From: Axinella damicornis
Lineage: Eukaryota; Porifera; Demospongiae; Axinellida; Axinellidae
Length of the DNA stretch: 64,000 nucleotides
Assembly (NCBI GenBank): GCA_963931865.1
Contig: OZ007514.1
Coordinates: 5,806,646-5,870,645, forward strand
Reading direction: 5' to 3'
Shown here: piece by piece, positions 41,395-53,474 of the stretch
How the letters are laid out: the number at the start of each line of letters is the position of its first letter
Numbering within the stretch: the stretch's first letter is position 1
The notes under the pieces: model-generated
The model's database searches: none
Told to the model about the DNA's origin: nothing
What the model saw: the letters and a program-made list of their open reading frames with translations, nothing else
Position numbers and translations under genes: made by a program

Positions 41395-43461
41395 CAACTG
41401 CACCAGAAGTCTGAGGGAACCACACCAGGTGCTGCTCTGTCAGTCTGCTGCAGACCTCAGCTCGATTCACGGTGCAAGTCATCCACCTACGGTTGCTTTC
41501 AACTGTGGCGACGTGCTTGTGTGGAGTGGATGTACCTGTAGAACTAATATGATCACCTGAGCAGAAGAAGGCATCTTGTGGAACAGAATGGTTGTAATGG
41601 AGAGTTCGCAACGCACTGCGCAAGCCTGCAATGATTGTTTCACGAATTTGTGGACACACTTCCGGAGACAGCTCTGAAGCAATGGCTGCAGGAAGTTGAA
41701 TACTCACCTGGAAGTAGGTTGAAAACGAATCGGTCAATGTGATTCTTCCAGGACGATCTCCTGGGACTTCGAACACGATGGTGTTTCGGTCAACTTTGGT
41801 TGGACATTGACTGCTAGCATCAAAGAGCAGCTTCCATTTGGCCTGAGAAAGAAGGTACGCTGCTAGACCACAGAACACTCCAACTAGAGGACTGTGGGGG
41901 AAGTAAAACAGCAGGGAAGGGACACTGCTACTTGGAGAGAGAAGAGTGGGGTCCTCTGTCACTGGTAAGAGACAGGGCATGAGGTACTCCTGTTCAGTGA
42001 TCGGGGACACTATGAGGAGCTTCGTGAAAAGCTTCAGCAGCTGGACAGGACCAAAAAGGCCTGGAACATAATGTTTTGAAAACTCCGCCTTGCTAAGGAG
42101 TTCTAGGGTCACAATTCCCTGATCACGAAATCGAAGGAGCTTACCTTCAACTGCTTTGTTTCGACTTGGATCGGTTTTCAACCTGTGGATTTGCTCCACT
42201 AATTCTGATATCTTGTCAAGAAGCACCTGGGAGTCACAAAAGATTATGTCGGGAAGCACGTCTTTGTAGTAGAAGAGAATGTTTAGATTGTCAAGGTACT
42301 TCAAAGCTTCCTCAAATGACTCCTCATCGAAGTGAAATCCTTGTGCCACTGCAAACCCCTCAGCTTTGCTGAGCACACCTCGCCCTAGTTCCAGCATCCG
42401 CTTCTCAAGTGCATGCTCAAGGGCGTACCATCGAAGTGGGATTTGCTTTGGTTTCACATGCGATCTTTCCACTATCACTCTTCTTATTTCTGCTGCAAAT
42501 TCTCGCTCCTGAGGCCCAGGGTGTTTGGCATTCAATGGGAAAATGAGCTCCTTCAACCCTTCACCACAGTAGATGACATCATCGTGTACTGCAGGAAGGA
42601 GCATATCTCGAATCCTTTGATTTTTCTCCTCTCTTGATTCTCGGCAGTGTTCCTCCAGATCCTTGTGGGTCCCTATGAAGATTGCATTGGGACAGATGCC
42701 CTCCTCAGACTGGGATGCCTGTGACTGCATTACCCTCATGCAGTGTCTCAGAATCTGTTCGTTGGTGTAAGCTGAGTAATACGGGATGCCAACACGCTCG
42801 CCATTGTCATCAAAGTACTCAATCAGTGGGTGGTCACTGAGACTTGCATCAAGCCTGATTGCAAACATAGTGGCTGAAGTATCTCTCATGAATATGGGGA
42901 GTACCTCATGAAACTGAGGCTGTCCCCCAGTGTCAATCAGACTGATTCGATCCCTCTTGAAGGCCTTCTTTGCGTATGCATGTGGTGACATCTCGATGCG
43001 TCGAAGTAGCTCATCTTTGGCAGAAGTGGAGACCGAGGACGGGGTTTCATCGGTGATGGAGGATGGTATCGTGTGCTCTGGATGGCCAGTTTGTGGCTTT
43101 GAAGTACCTGCTTCTGTGGGTGTGCTGGAAGATCTAGCTGGGATTTTAGCATTCACAGGAGGCGAAGGCTTTGATGGAAGCATTGTGGATGTGTCAGCAA
43201 TAGTCTGCGCAAGTTGATCGTGGGTTATTCGGACAAACTTATTACCTCTTTTCTCAGCCCTAGTCCTCGATACGGCTCTAACTGGTCTTGTAGCACATGG
43301 TGTGCTACGGCGGACAGCGGGTGGATCTTCGTCCATGATTAACGCGATGGTGTGACTCTTTCCTGTTCCTGCTGCTCCCAGAATGAGCGCGTTAATGTCC
43401 CTTGCCTCCACGTATCCATGTGTCATTGCCTCATCAAACAGCTCCTTGGACTTCTCACTCG
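41395..43461 (-). CDS. Roc/COR-like GTPase exon of the death-domain gene
   Basis: A 2,067-nt internal exon (acceptor CCATACAG, donor GTACGT) encodes 689 residues. It begins SEKSKELFDEAM, with no in-exon start needed. About 14-29 residues past the acceptor comes the P-loop GAAGTGKS. A ~130-residue Ser/Pro-rich insert precedes DTGGQPQFHEVLPIF (switch II). IGTHKDL is the G4 motif, with THKD in place of NKxD, and FPLNAKH resembles G5. A COR-like region follows (LRWYALEHALEK, LSKAEGF, ALKYLDNLNILFYY, FCDSQVLLDKI, HYVPGLF, EYLMPCLL). This matches the large invertebrate ROCO-like family that pairs with death domains. It would switch on GTP binding and relay to death-fold adaptors. The frame is intact. 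Upstream exons should be the death-domain array at 46,626-51,769, all phase 1. Confidence 0.88.
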
Positions 43462-45058
43462 CTGTATGGTGGAAGTGTTACCAACTTCATGTGATACTAT
43501 AGAGTACATATCGTATTATAAGCTCATGATGTAGTTAGCAGAAGCCCATCCTCTTTGGTTTCAAAGCAGGTTAGGCCCAGTCATGAATTTATTACTGTGG
43601 AATTTTAAGTGGCTTTAGAAGTTGAAGGTTGTGCTAGTAAATTCATACACTGTTTGTCTGCTGTTCTACCAGTCACTATACAAACCACAGCCGGGCACTA
43701 TAATTATATACCTACAGAGTTCCAGTCATTTGGAAACCGGCCACCATGGCTGAAACAGGTACAATTTCAACGTCTGAAAATGCTCATTCTGTGTATGTTC
43801 CAACTTTGGTGCTGATATCACAAAGTGAACAATTGGTTGGTATGTCTCTGATTATGCCACTGTAGCCTCATTCCCAGGTCCACACCAGGGCCGGTGCAGC
43901 AGGGTGGGCCGGGTGGGCCATGGCCCACCCAATTCTCAGGCCAGGTAGTTTTTTTTTTACCTGTCGCTCCATCGGGACTTCGAGCATCGAGGCAACATCG
44001 AGCGCTCAGTCGATCGACACTCGCACTCGTACTCGTGATCGGGTCATAGCCTCGTTCCCAGGCGCCTGGGAACAAAGCTAATTATAAGCTGTGGCGATTC
44101 GATCCGTCGTACCTAGCCTCGTTCCCAGGCCCCGCCCGGCTTTTCGTCCAGTATAGCTACGTGTAAGTACGTATTACGTTGCGCAAGAGAAATTTCAGCA
44201 AGAAAGAAGCACATGGCGGCCGCTGGACCTGCAATCCTCTTACATCTGGAACTTGCAGTGCAAAGCACAAAAGGTGCCATGAAAGCCTATCCTAATAACT
44301 GAAAAATGAAGGTGAAAATTTTTTTCCGTGCTTTGCGCGGACAGATCAGCGGTTCACACCTCTGCACACTGCCTTTGGCAGCGTCCAGTGGATCTATATC
44401 TTTTACAGTGATCCGGCCCTGCACACGCGGAACGCAGAAGTGGGCCTGGCGACACTTGGCAAAATTCCCGTATGTGCTGAGCTCAGCAGTTTTGATTTCG
44501 GGTAGGTGAATCACGTTCGTCCATTGCCAATTACTGCATTGTAATTCCATTCTTTACCCCGTGAAAACTGTAGCCATTTGATAAAACCGCTGTTGTAACA
44601 TTCAAGACTCACCTCTGGTCGCTCCTTGGCAAGGACTTTCTACTTAGCCATCACCAACAGCTACCTTCTGGGTGATTTCGAATGCATCCAAGTAAGGAAT
44701 GTAATCGTTTACGCAATTACGCTCACTGAGCACATACGGGAATTTTGCCAAGTGTCACCAGGCCCTCTTCCACGTTCCGCGTTAGGGCCTGGGTACGAGG
44801 CTAATGGCACTGCACTAGCTAAGACCCCTCGGCAGTGAGAGGAAGATTACACTGCTATACTGGATGGTGTGTCAGCTGGAACAATGCAATTACAGTCAGT
44901 GCGTGTAAATCAGACACAGAGAGTGTTGCATTGTTTTATGGCTGGCATATTAGATTCAGTATTGGAGTTGTGCAGCAATGATAATGAACCATTGGTTTTG
45001 TAGTTCCACTTGTCATGATGATCACAAGATAATGACTGGCAGCGTTACTTGGTTCCCT
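43462..45058. other. Intron/repeat region upstream of the GTPase exon
   Basis: Short TAGCCTCG foldbacks lie at 44,047-44,080 and, as a 690-bp family-like element, at 44,114-44,803, with inner arms at 44,417-44,478 and 44,727-44,784. ATGGCTGAAACAG/GTAC (43,746) and ATGGCGGCCGCTGG (44,213) on the plus strand look like start exons but have no supported continuation. The segment at 44,310-44,370 matches 24,595-24,655 inverted. Confidence 0.45.
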
Positions 45059-45100
45059 CAGGAGCGCATAATGACGTAAAGAACGTTATTATGTGCTCCT
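45059..45100. mobile_element. 42-bp micro-hairpin with perfect 8-bp target duplication
   Basis: CAGGAGCGCATAATGACG ... GTTATTATGTGCTCCT is flanked by GGTTCCCT at 45,051-45,058 and 45,101-45,108. It is of the same family as 9,179-9,227 but inserted at an unrelated site. Confidence 0.8.
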
Positions 45101-45603
45101 GGTTCCCTGATGAGTGCTATCTTAACTAGGAATATGCATATGCCCACGTAGGTCTGACCCGTGCACGTTAGCATAAGTAATAGGTGCGGCCTCATGTAGT
45201 AGGTCGGCCATGTGTAGTCAGAAGTTGATTGCAAGCGATATGTCAGAAGTAGTGCATGCATCCCCAAGTGCTGAAGCTGATGGTGTGGTTAGCTCACAGT
45301 ATCCAATGCTGAGCTCGAGCGGCTGACTGTGCTGCACCGACTTGTCCAGCCGGTTGGTGGTGTCCATTGCTAAACGCACATAGACATCGACCGGTCGACC
45401 AGGATGTACCATCGCACATGTGTTAACTTTAACTAGTAATGGAATTCCTACTTGTAACTAACTATTAATTATACATGTGTGTACAAACTCTAGCTGAGAT
45501 CGCGGCCTACACAGTCAGAATAGATGCCACGTGCTAAGATGCTCGGAAATGAGTAACACTGGACCCCATAATAAAATTTGGCTGTTGGCCATCAACTACT
45601 TAA

Positions 45604-46578
45604 GGTAGTAAACATGGGTACCGCGATCTCCGAAACCAAGTTGATGGATAAATGGGCAGCATCAAAGCGTACACAAGTTTCAGCAATACTTTGCATCAAA
45701 CTGCTCCCTCTGCTTGAAAATGCCCTAAAACTCAATTTTAAGGCCCTCACGAAACTGAAAATTTGGACCCTCTCCAAGGCCCCACCCACACTCTGACCCC
45801 ATCATCAATACACACACAAAACAGGCCCCAAAACTACGGATGGATTTACCACCTGCTCTCCTCACTTGCAGGCTACAGCCCAAAACTCACTGCCACCCTC
45901 AAAAACAGAGGTTTGGCTACCCTAGGCTTTCAAAAAAAATTCCACGCACACCAACTAAAACCGACTCAAGCCAAGGCCAGTTTCCAAAAGGTCAACCTAC
46001 CCCCTGCAAAACTAGGGATGCTTTTCCACGTTCACCTCTCGGTTACAGAGTTTTGGCCACACATCTACTCCCTCTCACCAGCCCAGTCCAGCTACCAAAC
46101 CAGCCAAATTCGCCCTAACACAAAAATGGGCGGGGCCTGTAATGCCGAAAGGTCAACTCTCTAGAGTACCTTGGCCAGGGAGCTGTCGGAGGCTGTTCAC
46201 TTTCCAGGCTGTTCTTCGGCCACTTCAGCAGACCCACAAACATTCCTGCTCACTCCACCTAGCTATTCACACTCAGATAGCCCATCGCTACATTCAATAA
46301 GCCAGAATAGCTCTTTACTTAAAAAGAAAAAAAAAAGAAAAAAAAGAGTGTTCAAACAAATCTTCAAAGTACCGCACGGCCACATCAGAGTGCCGATTTG
46401 AAACTTGAAAGGGCCGCTAGCCGCATCAAAGAGAGAAGCCCCCCTTGTTTATTCCGGTTGCCGCCATGGGAAAACGTAAACAGATGAATAACTCTAAATA
46501 ACCGTATGCGAGTGACGTCATCTCATAAATTATTCATGAGCAAAATTGCGCGATTTCACCGATGCCGTGCTTCCTACC
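45604..46578 (+). mobile_element. TTAA-flanked 975-bp element, copy 1 (ORF frameshifted)
   Basis: Flanked by TTAA at 45,600-45,603 and 46,579-46,582; the ends GGTAGTAAACATGGG and (reverse) GGTAGGAAGCACGGC match at 11 of 15. Block A has no insert at the matching site (about 600). It carries an ORF from ATG 45,614 that shifts frame near 45,750 by one missing base, compared with the intact copy at 61,766. It then continues to 46,164. A (Lys)n-rich stretch follows. The TTAA target fits piggyBac or Kolobok superfamilies; no transposase is present, so it is non-autonomous. Confidence 0.8.
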
Positions 46579-46625
46579 TTAATCTAACAAGTCAAACGTG
46601 TCACAGGATTCAATCACTTCCATAC

Positions 46626-46891
46626 CTCTGACATATTTAGTCGTGATTGAATCGGCCTCCTTGTGTAGTTCCATGTTCTGTAGTGCCACAGCCACTTCCC
46701 TCCAAGAGGGGGTGGGGTGGTATTTCACGTAGTAGTCCACCACAGCCTCCATCCGCAGATGATCACTCCGGTAGAGTCCTTCAGCTTAGACAGGATCCGT
46801 CCAATATTAAGCCAGCGACCTAACTCCTCCCAGCGGTGCTCTACTTCCTTCACCACCTCCATGACCTTGTCAGTGGTGAGGGTTGGGTCAG
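46626..46891 (-). pseudogene. Frameshifted death-domain exon DD1', block B gene
   Basis: It has the same acceptor (CCCACCCAG) and donor (GTATGG) as DD1 but is 266 nt, against 273: a 7-nt deletion around 46,778-46,800 shifts the frame and gives a premature stop. The start is recognisable (ADPTLTTDKVMEVVKEV, WEELG), and the rest is readable only in another frame. As the neighbouring exons are all phase 1, skipping this exon would restore a full-length protein. Either the exon is dead or it acts as a poison exon. Confidence 0.75.
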
Positions 46892-47293
46892 CTGGGTGGG
46901 GAGACAACATGGGGAAAATATAATGCATGTGTCCTAGCTACTCAACAAAGCCCTGCCATGGCTCTCCTGCCCCATAAACAAAGTCAGTTCAGGAAGTGAT
47001 CATGTTCACGTCCACAATACCAGTACAAGCAACACAATGCATGGGTACCTATACAGTGACAGGTGGTTTGAGGGGGAACAGCAATTATTGGTGACTCTGA
47101 ATTGGTGACAGTCCGCCAACTATGCATAGTCTAGCACTATAATGATGAATCTACACACTGGGCTGGTAATGGAAGACTTTTATTAACTGCAATTCACTTT
47201 TCCTCGCTTGGTATCCTGGATGCACTTGCAAGGTTGCATTAGCTAGGGGGGTCCATGGTTTACCCTGACAGTATTACCTTTGGGCATGAAATG

Positions 47294-47671
47294 TAGCCTC
47301 GTTCCTTGGCCCGCGCGCCACTTTCGGTTGCACGAAAGATTGCTAAGGGCCTGGTATGTTTCCTCACGTGTGTGACGTCGAGGGTAGAAAGGTGGTAGAA
47401 AGGACTTAATTGAACGTGGGCGAACTGGGGCTCAGAACAGCCAAGGTACGAGGTAGGTAACTTACCACGCGTAGCGGGGGGTGACTGTCATACACACCAA
47501 GCGTTGAACGTGTAGTCGGTTGAACAATACGCAAAACTTCGCTTTTTCGTCCTGAAAATTTTGGCCGTTGTCGATTACGTAATGCTCACGTGAGGAAACA
47601 CACCAGGCTCTCCCAGCTTTTCCGTACTGCAAGCGACGCAAAGCTGGGCGGGGCCTGGGAACAAGGGCTAC
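47294..47671. mobile_element. TAGCCTCG foldback-family element, 378 bp, perfect 9-bp TSD
   Basis: Flanked by CATGAAATG (47,285-47,293 and 47,672-47,680); block A has the single site at about 1,346. It is the same element as 58,565-58,954 (shared GCGCGCCACTTTCGGTTGCA, TAGAAAGGTGGTAGAAAGGA). The ends are TAGCCTCGTTCC and GGGAACAAGGGCTA. Confidence 0.88.
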
Positions 47672-48728
47672 ATGAAATGTACATTATGGTGTACAATGTT
47701 CAGTGACATCTGACAGTGGAAATCACAACCATGTGGTTGACAATCCACATGGCAATCTTAATGAGGTTGTTGTGGTAGATATGTAGCTACATGTACAGTG
47801 TACACTGTAGTACAGTAACCATACATGGTGCACAACTACTACACCAGTAGGGCAGTGAGTACTGGTGGGCACCCATTAGAATGTAAGAGCACAGTCTACT
47901 AGGAATATGTACAGAGTATTATGCCTCAAATATGCGAGCAAGCAAGGCTTCATGTAGTAGGCTTCCACAAATTCTGTGTAGGCCATGATCTCATAGAATT
48001 TGCACTCTGTTTTGTAATTCTTGCAAGGCTCTCACTGTGCCACTATCATAGCATGGCCCCTCCAACTCATTCAACTTGTCCGCAGTGTTGTCCATCACTA
48101 AACATATGCAAACCAGGATGTACCATTGCACTGCGTTAACCTTAACCAGTAATTATAATTGCGTTCCTGAGCGTGACTAACAATTGCCACATACAAGTAT
48201 ATTTTATACAATACACTAGCTATATAAGATCACGGCCTACGTGGACAGATTAGTTGCCTCACGCTAAGGTGCTAAGATGTTTCAGTGCCATTAAGCCAAC
48301 GCTCCCACCTCCCCCATCACCTTTTTCACCTCTTGATAAAGTGAAGAAACGAGAGCGGAAAATTAAATGCTATTAGGTCTCAGTCTCATCCCATTCATAA
48401 AATGTAGGGATGTGACAGAGAATGGGTAATGGCAATTTGGCGGACTGGAATGACCACAACTTTTTCAGCAACTTGTTTCTCAACTCCCGCCTAGCTACTC
48501 TAAGTCTGTGAGTAAATATTCTTCTGTGAACTGCTAGCCAGTATCATCCCATCTGCATGCTTAGTTTAGCTAGGGTTTAATTTGTAGCTTCTTTGGTCAT
48601 CATCCCGCTAATACATCACTACGGCTTGGCCATCCCCAAATAGAGAATGCTACCAGTGAGTACTGGTGTGCATCCATTAGAATGCAAACACCATAGAACT
48701 CTTTGAGGTGGTCAACAAATGGACATAC

Positions 48729-48992
48729 CTTTGGGTAAGTACTGTTTGGCCATCACTGCTGCTCTCTCCTCTCTGCTCCTGTAAAGTGCAGTGGCAAGTC
48801 GCTCCCACGAGGCATGAGGAACATACTGGACCCAATACTCTGCCACTGCATGACTCTTCTCCGTTTCAGTGGATGACTGGCTATTGATTTCAATCATCTT
48901 GAACGCGGGGACAACAAGATCAGTCCCCACCACAGCCCATGCTCCCACCTCCCCCATCACCTCCATCACCTTCTCCACAGTGAGGGTGGGGT
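48729..48992 (-). CDS. Death-domain exon DD2', block B gene
   Basis: 264 nt, phase 1 at both ends, acceptor CTCCCTCAG, donor GTATGTC. It encodes DPTLTVEKVMEVMGEV ... HASWERLATAL ... AVMAKQYLPKG. It is intact and 6 nt shorter than DD2. About a quarter of the residues differ from DD2 (for example the stretch after GEVG and around KMIEINSQSS), yet the flanking intron is almost unchanged. It follows DD3' and, in the intact model, splices either to DD1' or past it to the GTPase exon. Confidence 0.8.
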
Positions 48993-49084
48993 CTGAGGGA
49001 GAGACACAAACAGAAGGGGAGGACAGTGAGGAGAACAGAAATTTGCAGTCATTCCAGTCCATCTGTTAATGCTAATATAAGTCA

Positions 49085-51460
49085 GCAGGAGCACAGTGTT
49101 TATGAATCCACTCAGGACAAGTTAGACAAGAAAGTAAAATGGGATTTAGGATTTAGTGATGGCCTGCAGTAGCTACTCCATCTCTGGAGATGCAAAGTAA
49201 CAAGGGGAAATGCCATTGCCCATCGTAAGTTTTATTGGCTTTATAGAGTGCTTGAACTGTGGAGCTTTAAGTGACTTTGTAAAAGGGGTAATGGTAGGTG
49301 CAACATCCACTGCGCTTCAGGCGAGCCCCACAATGCCCTGCATTCTCCTAGTACATTCATATATAAGCTGTACTACTGGCATGTACATAATGTGCAAGGC
49401 AGTACTTTAACCCCCAGAGCTAATACGGTAGTAGCAACAGTTCCAGTCCATGACAAAACAGATTCTGTGAGTATAGTAGCTCAAGAACTGCTGTAGTTGA
49501 TAAGCTAGTGAAGTTTTGAAAGATTTTATGAGATCACACGAAATCAGACTGTTTCATCGATTTGTTTCTCTCTAAGGTACGTACATTTGCAAGAATTTGC
49601 AAGGTAGTACCATTCTATCTGTATGCTCGGTGTGGGGTTTTGTACCCATTATGGGTGAATTCGAAATTTCCCTAAAATTAATAGAGAACTATACTGCATT
49701 CCGGTACTCTGATATTAAGGTGGCATAACAATGGTCAAGGGTAGGCATACTACGCCTACAAACACAATGTCATATTCCTTAAGGCTACTATTAATACTAA
49801 TCTAGCAGAAATTAGTGAGTTGGAAAAATTGTTAGATCTTGAATCTGCGAATAACACTGCTGGCATCACATGTACAGTCATACATGACCTGTGCGTATAT
49901 ACGGACGAGCCTTTCGCTAGCTGCCTATGAAGCAGCCTGGGAAAAGACTGGCTGTATAGTACGAGCTGGTGGATGTGCTCTGAGTCTATTCACAACTTGA
50001 TAGTAACGAGCAGAGGTGTCATTTTTGAGAAGGCTTACTAACTAGCCTACCAGCAGTGCAGTCGCCACGTGAGAATCGGTAATACAACAGTTGCTACTAG
50101 TACTACAGCTTATCAATATAATACTAGGGCATTGTGGGGCTCGCCTGAAGAACAGTATATGGTCATAGGCTGGCCACGCGGCACAGCATACAAACTTGAG
50201 GGAAGCTGGGGGTGGGGCCTGAATGTCCAGAGCAAGGGCGCTGCATGCACTGCAGCATACCATATTTTTTGCGCTATACAGGTCAGTACCATGCATGTTG
50301 CAGGGAACATACATGGTACATGCATGTTTTCATCCATTATCTGGAATCTGTCAGGTACATTCCATGCATGGAATTCTACGCATGTAATTGTCGGTTGGGT
50401 ACAGGGAACATGCATGTTACAGGTGCTCCATTTTGAGTAGGGAATGCACGGGGTACGTGCTCTCATGAGCACCTCTAGTTTAGCGGAATTTAGTGAGTTG
50501 GTAGATCTTGAATCCGCAAACAACACTGCTGGCATCACAGTCATACATTATCCGTGGGTAAATTCAGATGATCCTTTCGCTAGCTGCCTATGGGAAAAGA
50601 CTGGCTGTATAGTACGAGCTGGTGAACGTGATCTGAGTCTATTCATAACTTGATAGTAACGAGCAGAGGTTGAGGGAAACTGGGGGTGGGGCCTGAATGT
50701 CCAGAGCAAGGGCACTGCAGCATACTACCTTGAGCCTCTGGTTGATGAGCGTGCCGTTTCAAGGTAGTGCAGTTTCAAGTTCGTAGCTCATCCTCCGCTC
50801 AGTCTGCAGTTTCAAGTTTGTAGACCACATTGAACCCATTCTCGTTCATGGCGGTCTGCAGTTTCAAGTTTGTAGTACGTAGCTAGACTATGTTGAGCCC
50901 ATTCGTTCACACAGTCTCAAGTTCGTAGTACGTAGTTCACCTCGTAGCGTTACCGGTGCAAACGTAGCTGGCTCCACCACCGTCATGCAAATCATGCTGG
51001 TCGTCCATCACGCTGGCACGCAGCGCCACATTATGATTTTTCCACCTGTATATACGGTCATGCGCTAAACGGCTACCGTACCTCAAAGACAAATGGACAT
51101 CCTGAGAACACGACTATGTAAGGCTCACTCAGGAGGCTTGCCCAATTATTCCATGATACCCCAAAGGATCAGGTGTGCCAATATCCGTGTGGCCTGGGAA
51201 CGAGCTAATTTATTGCATATGTGCCTGATTGGATGGTGCTTTGTGATGTGAGTTGTTAAGTGATGATGTCATAGTTGTGCCATATGCCAGATATTGGCAC
51301 ACCTGATCCTTTGGGGTATCATATGTAGTAGACGAAGTGGGAGTAGAGTAGATCCTTACATGTGTGGTCATGTACACAGTCATATCGGGTATGTTTTTGT
51401 GATTGCCATCTAATGTCAGGCAGGACTCACACACTGTGGGTACACTGATTGAGTGTCATG
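49085..51460 (+). pseudogene. Intronic block with partly duplicated plus-strand relic (block B)
   Basis: Homologous to 3,480-5,270. The relic readings (LVDLESANNTAGITVI, DDPFASCLWEKTGCIV, EQYMVIGWPRGTAYKLEG, SWGWGLNVQSKG) are spread over 49,840-50,280. Part of them is repeated at 50,444-50,740, so the segment was duplicated inside B. No family is recognised and stops interrupt longer readings. Confidence 0.35.
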
Positions 51461-51466
51461 ACTTAC

Positions 51467-51769
51467 CTGGGACAGGTTCAGCATGGTGTCGTATGTTGTT
51501 AGCAATTCTCGTCTCTTTTGCATCATCTAATGCACAAATGATCCTCCTCCAAGATGGTTTCTCGTCTTTCCCATCTCCTTGCATCCAACACTCAATCACA
51601 GCACGAAGATGGTCTTCATGAGATTGGTATAGCAGTTCAATCTCGTCCAGTTTGGGGTAGAACACTTTTCTCTCTGCTAAGTACTCTGCATGGAGAAGCC
51701 CCTCCGCTAGTGCCCGGTAGTTCACTCCCTGCACAGCAGTCAGGACAGTGTCCACTGTGAGGGACGGAG
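51467..51769 (-). CDS. Death-domain exon DD3', block B gene
   Basis: 303 nt, phase 1 at both ends, acceptor CTCCACTTCAG, donor GTAAGTC. It encodes APSLTVDTVLTAVQG ... YRALAEGLLHAEY ... KPSWRRIICAL ... IRHHAEPVPG. Compared with DD3 it is three residues shorter, with replacements concentrated in the middle (YLAERKVFYPKLDEIELLY). It joins the 52,749-52,728 first exon to give MAEKTTTAPSLTVD. Confidence 0.8.
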
Positions 51770-52162
51770 CTGAAGTGGAGAGGGAGGGGGAACATACACG
51801 TACCTCAAGATAGTAAGTGCTATTACAATGTACATGTTGTACATAATCAGGGCATATTGAGCTGTTCAAGGTGGTGTGAGAGCCTGTAGCTCACAGTGTA
51901 ACTAGAAACTTTGCAGCTAGTGTGATATCAGAGGAGGTTGGAAACTGAATTACCGATTGTCGGACACCACTGATCACCGGACTTTGATCAAACCATGCTT
52001 GATTAGACATGAAAAGTTAATCTACGGGTTAGTTGCGTAAAACGACACAGCTCGTTTGCAGTAGTCTGGCACAATCGTGCAAGTTGTGTCTGAATGTCTG
52101 AAAAAGTCTGTCTACGATCAAAACTTGGAGAGTAGACCATGCTACATTGGCTACCCAGTTCC

Positions 52163-52273
52163 TAGTCTCGGTCCCAGACCCAAACCAATCCCAGCCCGAA
52201 TCGCTTCCAGTATCACGCGTGATACTGGAAGCGATCTGGGCTGGGATTGGATTTGGGTCTGGGACCGAGACTA
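52163..52273. mobile_element. TAGTCTCG foldback, 111 bp, perfect 9-bp TSD
   Basis: TAGTCTCGGTCCCAGACCC to GGGTCTGGGACCGAGACTA, flanked by CCCAGTTCC (52,154-52,162 and 52,274-52,282). It has a palindromic centre around TATCACGCGTGATA. Block A has CCCAGTTCT once, followed by the poly-C tract. Confidence 0.88.
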
Positions 52274-52727
52274 CCCAGTTCCCAAAGAGGCATAGCAACT
52301 AGTTGCATCCTACCTTTTGTGTAGCAGATGTGTAGGTGTCAAAACCACCGCATTACGACATCAAACCATTTCAAATTCTGGGGGGGGGGGGGGGGGGAGA
52401 TCCCAGTGCCTGCCCCCCCCCCCGTAGATATATTATCTATGGCAGAACTATGCTAGCAAGTCCATTGATAAGACCATCCTTTCCGATTTTCCGACAGGGC
52501 GTGCACGTAGTCTCGTTACCAGAATATTCCGCTGTGTGAATAGTCTGGTACCGAGACTAACGTGCATGAGGAATTGATGCCCTGGAGCTTAATTCCACAG
52601 GTGCTAGTTCTGTCATGACCATACATGCGCAGGCATCCAGTTCTCGGGGGCCAGCCCACTTCCGCAAGGCTGCATTACAGGCTCATTTCATGGATCAAGA
52701 AATTACAAACTAGACAACTGTCCTAAC

Positions 52728-52749
52728 CTGTGGTCGTTTTCTCGGCCAT
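52728..52749 (-). CDS. First coding exon, block B death-domain/GTPase gene
   Basis: ATGGCCGAGAAAACGACC ACA plus one base, then donor GTTAGGA. The Kozak context is A at -3 and G at +4; identical to the block A exon. Joined to 51,769-51,467, 48,992-48,729, 43,461-41,395, 41,269-41,210, 41,103-41,026 and 40,051-39,738 (omitting DD1'), the coding length is 3,108 nt, exactly 1,036 codons with stop. The predicted product is DD-DD-Roc/COR-DD. Confidence 0.6.
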
Positions 52750-53093
52750 TGTGCGCGTTCGGGGTCAGGGACTACATGGACAAGCAGGGGAGTGCGTCCT
52801 CCCGTGCGAAGGGTCTGTTTCCGCAAACTGGTAGGTGAGGGACACACCCAAACTTTACAGCCTCGTTCCCATGCTGTGAGCACAGCTTTACAGCCTCGTT
52901 CCCATGCTGTGAGCACAGCCTGGAACCGGAGTATGGGAACGGGGATGGAAGATTGTGCTCATCAACTCAGAGATGAAGACAAGAGCCTGAAGACTCAGTG
53001 AAGAGGAGGGTATTGCAGCTGTCTTGGGGTTCTCTGGCAATGGTGAGACCTGTAAAAGGGTAAATGCAACTTGCATCTCATCTTAAGTTAAGG

Positions 53094-53441
53094 TAGTCTC
53101 GCGTAGCCAGACTCTTGCACGGAAAGGAGAGTCTGGTACCCTGCCCATATACGACTTGTTCCTTAGGCCACCCCTACTGGGGTGGGATAAGTGGCGATAA
53201 CGAATTCATGATAAGTGGATGTAAACCACAAAGTTACATTACGTCGCGTTCATGATGAGGCGCGCTAAGTAGAGAATCCGTACTGCCGTACTGCACGCAA
53301 ACTTTGTGGTTTACATCCACTTATCATGAATTCGTTATCGCCACTTATCCCACCCCAGTAGGGGTGGCCTAAGGAACAAGTCGTATATGGGCAGGGTACC
53401 AGACTCTCCTTTCCGTGCGAGAGTCTGGCTACGCGAGACTA
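53094..53441. mobile_element. TAGTCTCGCG foldback, 348 bp, perfect 9-bp TSD
   Basis: Arms of about 150 bp (TAGTCTCGCGTAGCCAGACT, TGGGATAAGTGGCGATAACG) around a loop near 53,250. Flanked by AAGTTAAGG (53,085-53,093 and 53,442-53,450). Block A has one AAGTTAAGG at about 6,841-6,849. Confidence 0.9.
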
Positions 53442-53474
53442 AAGTTAAGGTGGCAGTGCTCATGATTGATTCTA

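Noticed and set aside
43746..43758. Plus-strand ATGGCTGAAACAG/GTAC resembling a start exon
   Set aside because: No downstream exon found on the plus strand; a short match is easily fortuitous.
44287..44550. 87-codon minus-strand ORF
   Set aside because: It overlaps a dispersed repeat shared with 24,595-24,655 and the arms of a foldback; no family signal.
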